14,801 nucleotides of DNA from Flavobacteriales bacterium (lineage in GTDB: Bacteria; Bacteroidota; Bacteroidia; Flavobacteriales_D; Crocinitomicaceae). Made by a program: the position numbers and the translations under genes. Below are positions 14,749-14,801 of the stretch, one piece after another. Numbering within the stretch: the first letter of the stretch is position 1; the number at the start of each line of letters is the position of its first letter. The stretch covers positions 1 to 14,801 of the forward strand of contig RFNX01000378.1 of assembly GCA_009926905.1 (NCBI GenBank). Direction: 5' to 3'. The notes under the pieces are model-generated. The model made no database searches, was not told the DNA's origin, and saw only the letters and a list, made by a program, of their open reading frames with translations.

Positions 14749-14801
14749 AGAATTAATTAATCGTGAAAAGCCTGAATTCGTTTAATTCATTTTTTTCTAA
14801 C

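Noticed and set aside
14773..14796. TGAATT/AATTCA hairpin followed by seven T at the right edge
   Set aside because: The stem is six mostly A-T pairs, and it would only work as a terminator on the + strand, where no gene lies upstream of it.
1..14801. CRISPR arrays, transposases, tRNA or rRNA genes
   Set aside because: No regular spaced repeats, transposase motifs or RNA gene sequences were seen on either strand.

Overview
The window looks like the chromosome of a low-GC Bacteroidota bacterium, probably in the Flavobacteriales; the genus is not determinable by eye. The main signs are a MurF-alanine racemase fusion, promoters of the TTG-N19-TAnnTTTG type, genes with no clear Shine-Dalgarno sequence, and a cytochrome oxidase operon with two subunit III genes, a subunit IV and SCO proteins, laid out as is usual in this phylum. 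Most of the window is housekeeping DNA. No mobile element, CRISPR array, tRNA or rRNA was seen.

Layout from the left. Positions 2-94 hold the last codons of a thymidine kinase gene, whose stop overlaps the TTG start of the MurF-Alr fusion (91-2388). A 175-bp gap with small inverted repeats and a promoter candidate follows. Then comes a lineage-specific block on the + strand (2564-7306): an outer-membrane-type protein (A), a cytoplasmic helix-turn-helix regulator 12 bp behind it, a secreted protein that joins a CsgG/LpoB-like domain to a beta-rich barrel-like half, and a second outer-membrane-type protein (B) that is a clear but old paralogue of A. This block is the least understood part of the window and the best candidate for an undescribed envelope system.

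All remaining genes are on the minus strand. An imperfect hairpin at 7307-7335 separates the two directions. A two-gene operon encodes dCMP deaminase (8942-9385) and an S41 C-terminal processing protease (7363-8949, starts overlap by 8 bp), driven by a well-formed promoter at 9395-9424.

Upstream lies a tightly packed seven-gene respiratory operon, transcribed from 14734 down to 9449: heme O synthase, two heme-copper oxidase subunit III proteins, a subunit IV, two SCO-type thioredoxin-fold proteins and a DUF420 membrane protein. Together they supply heme precursor (CtaB), accessory subunits (III, III, IV) and copper or thiol maturation factors (SCO, SCO-like, DUF420) for a cytochrome c oxidase. 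Catalytic subunits I and II are not in the window and probably lie beyond its right edge. Both subunit III proteins carry a large soluble insertion at the same point of the fold, predicted to face the periplasm. One of the two insertions is built from three repeats of about 56 residues.
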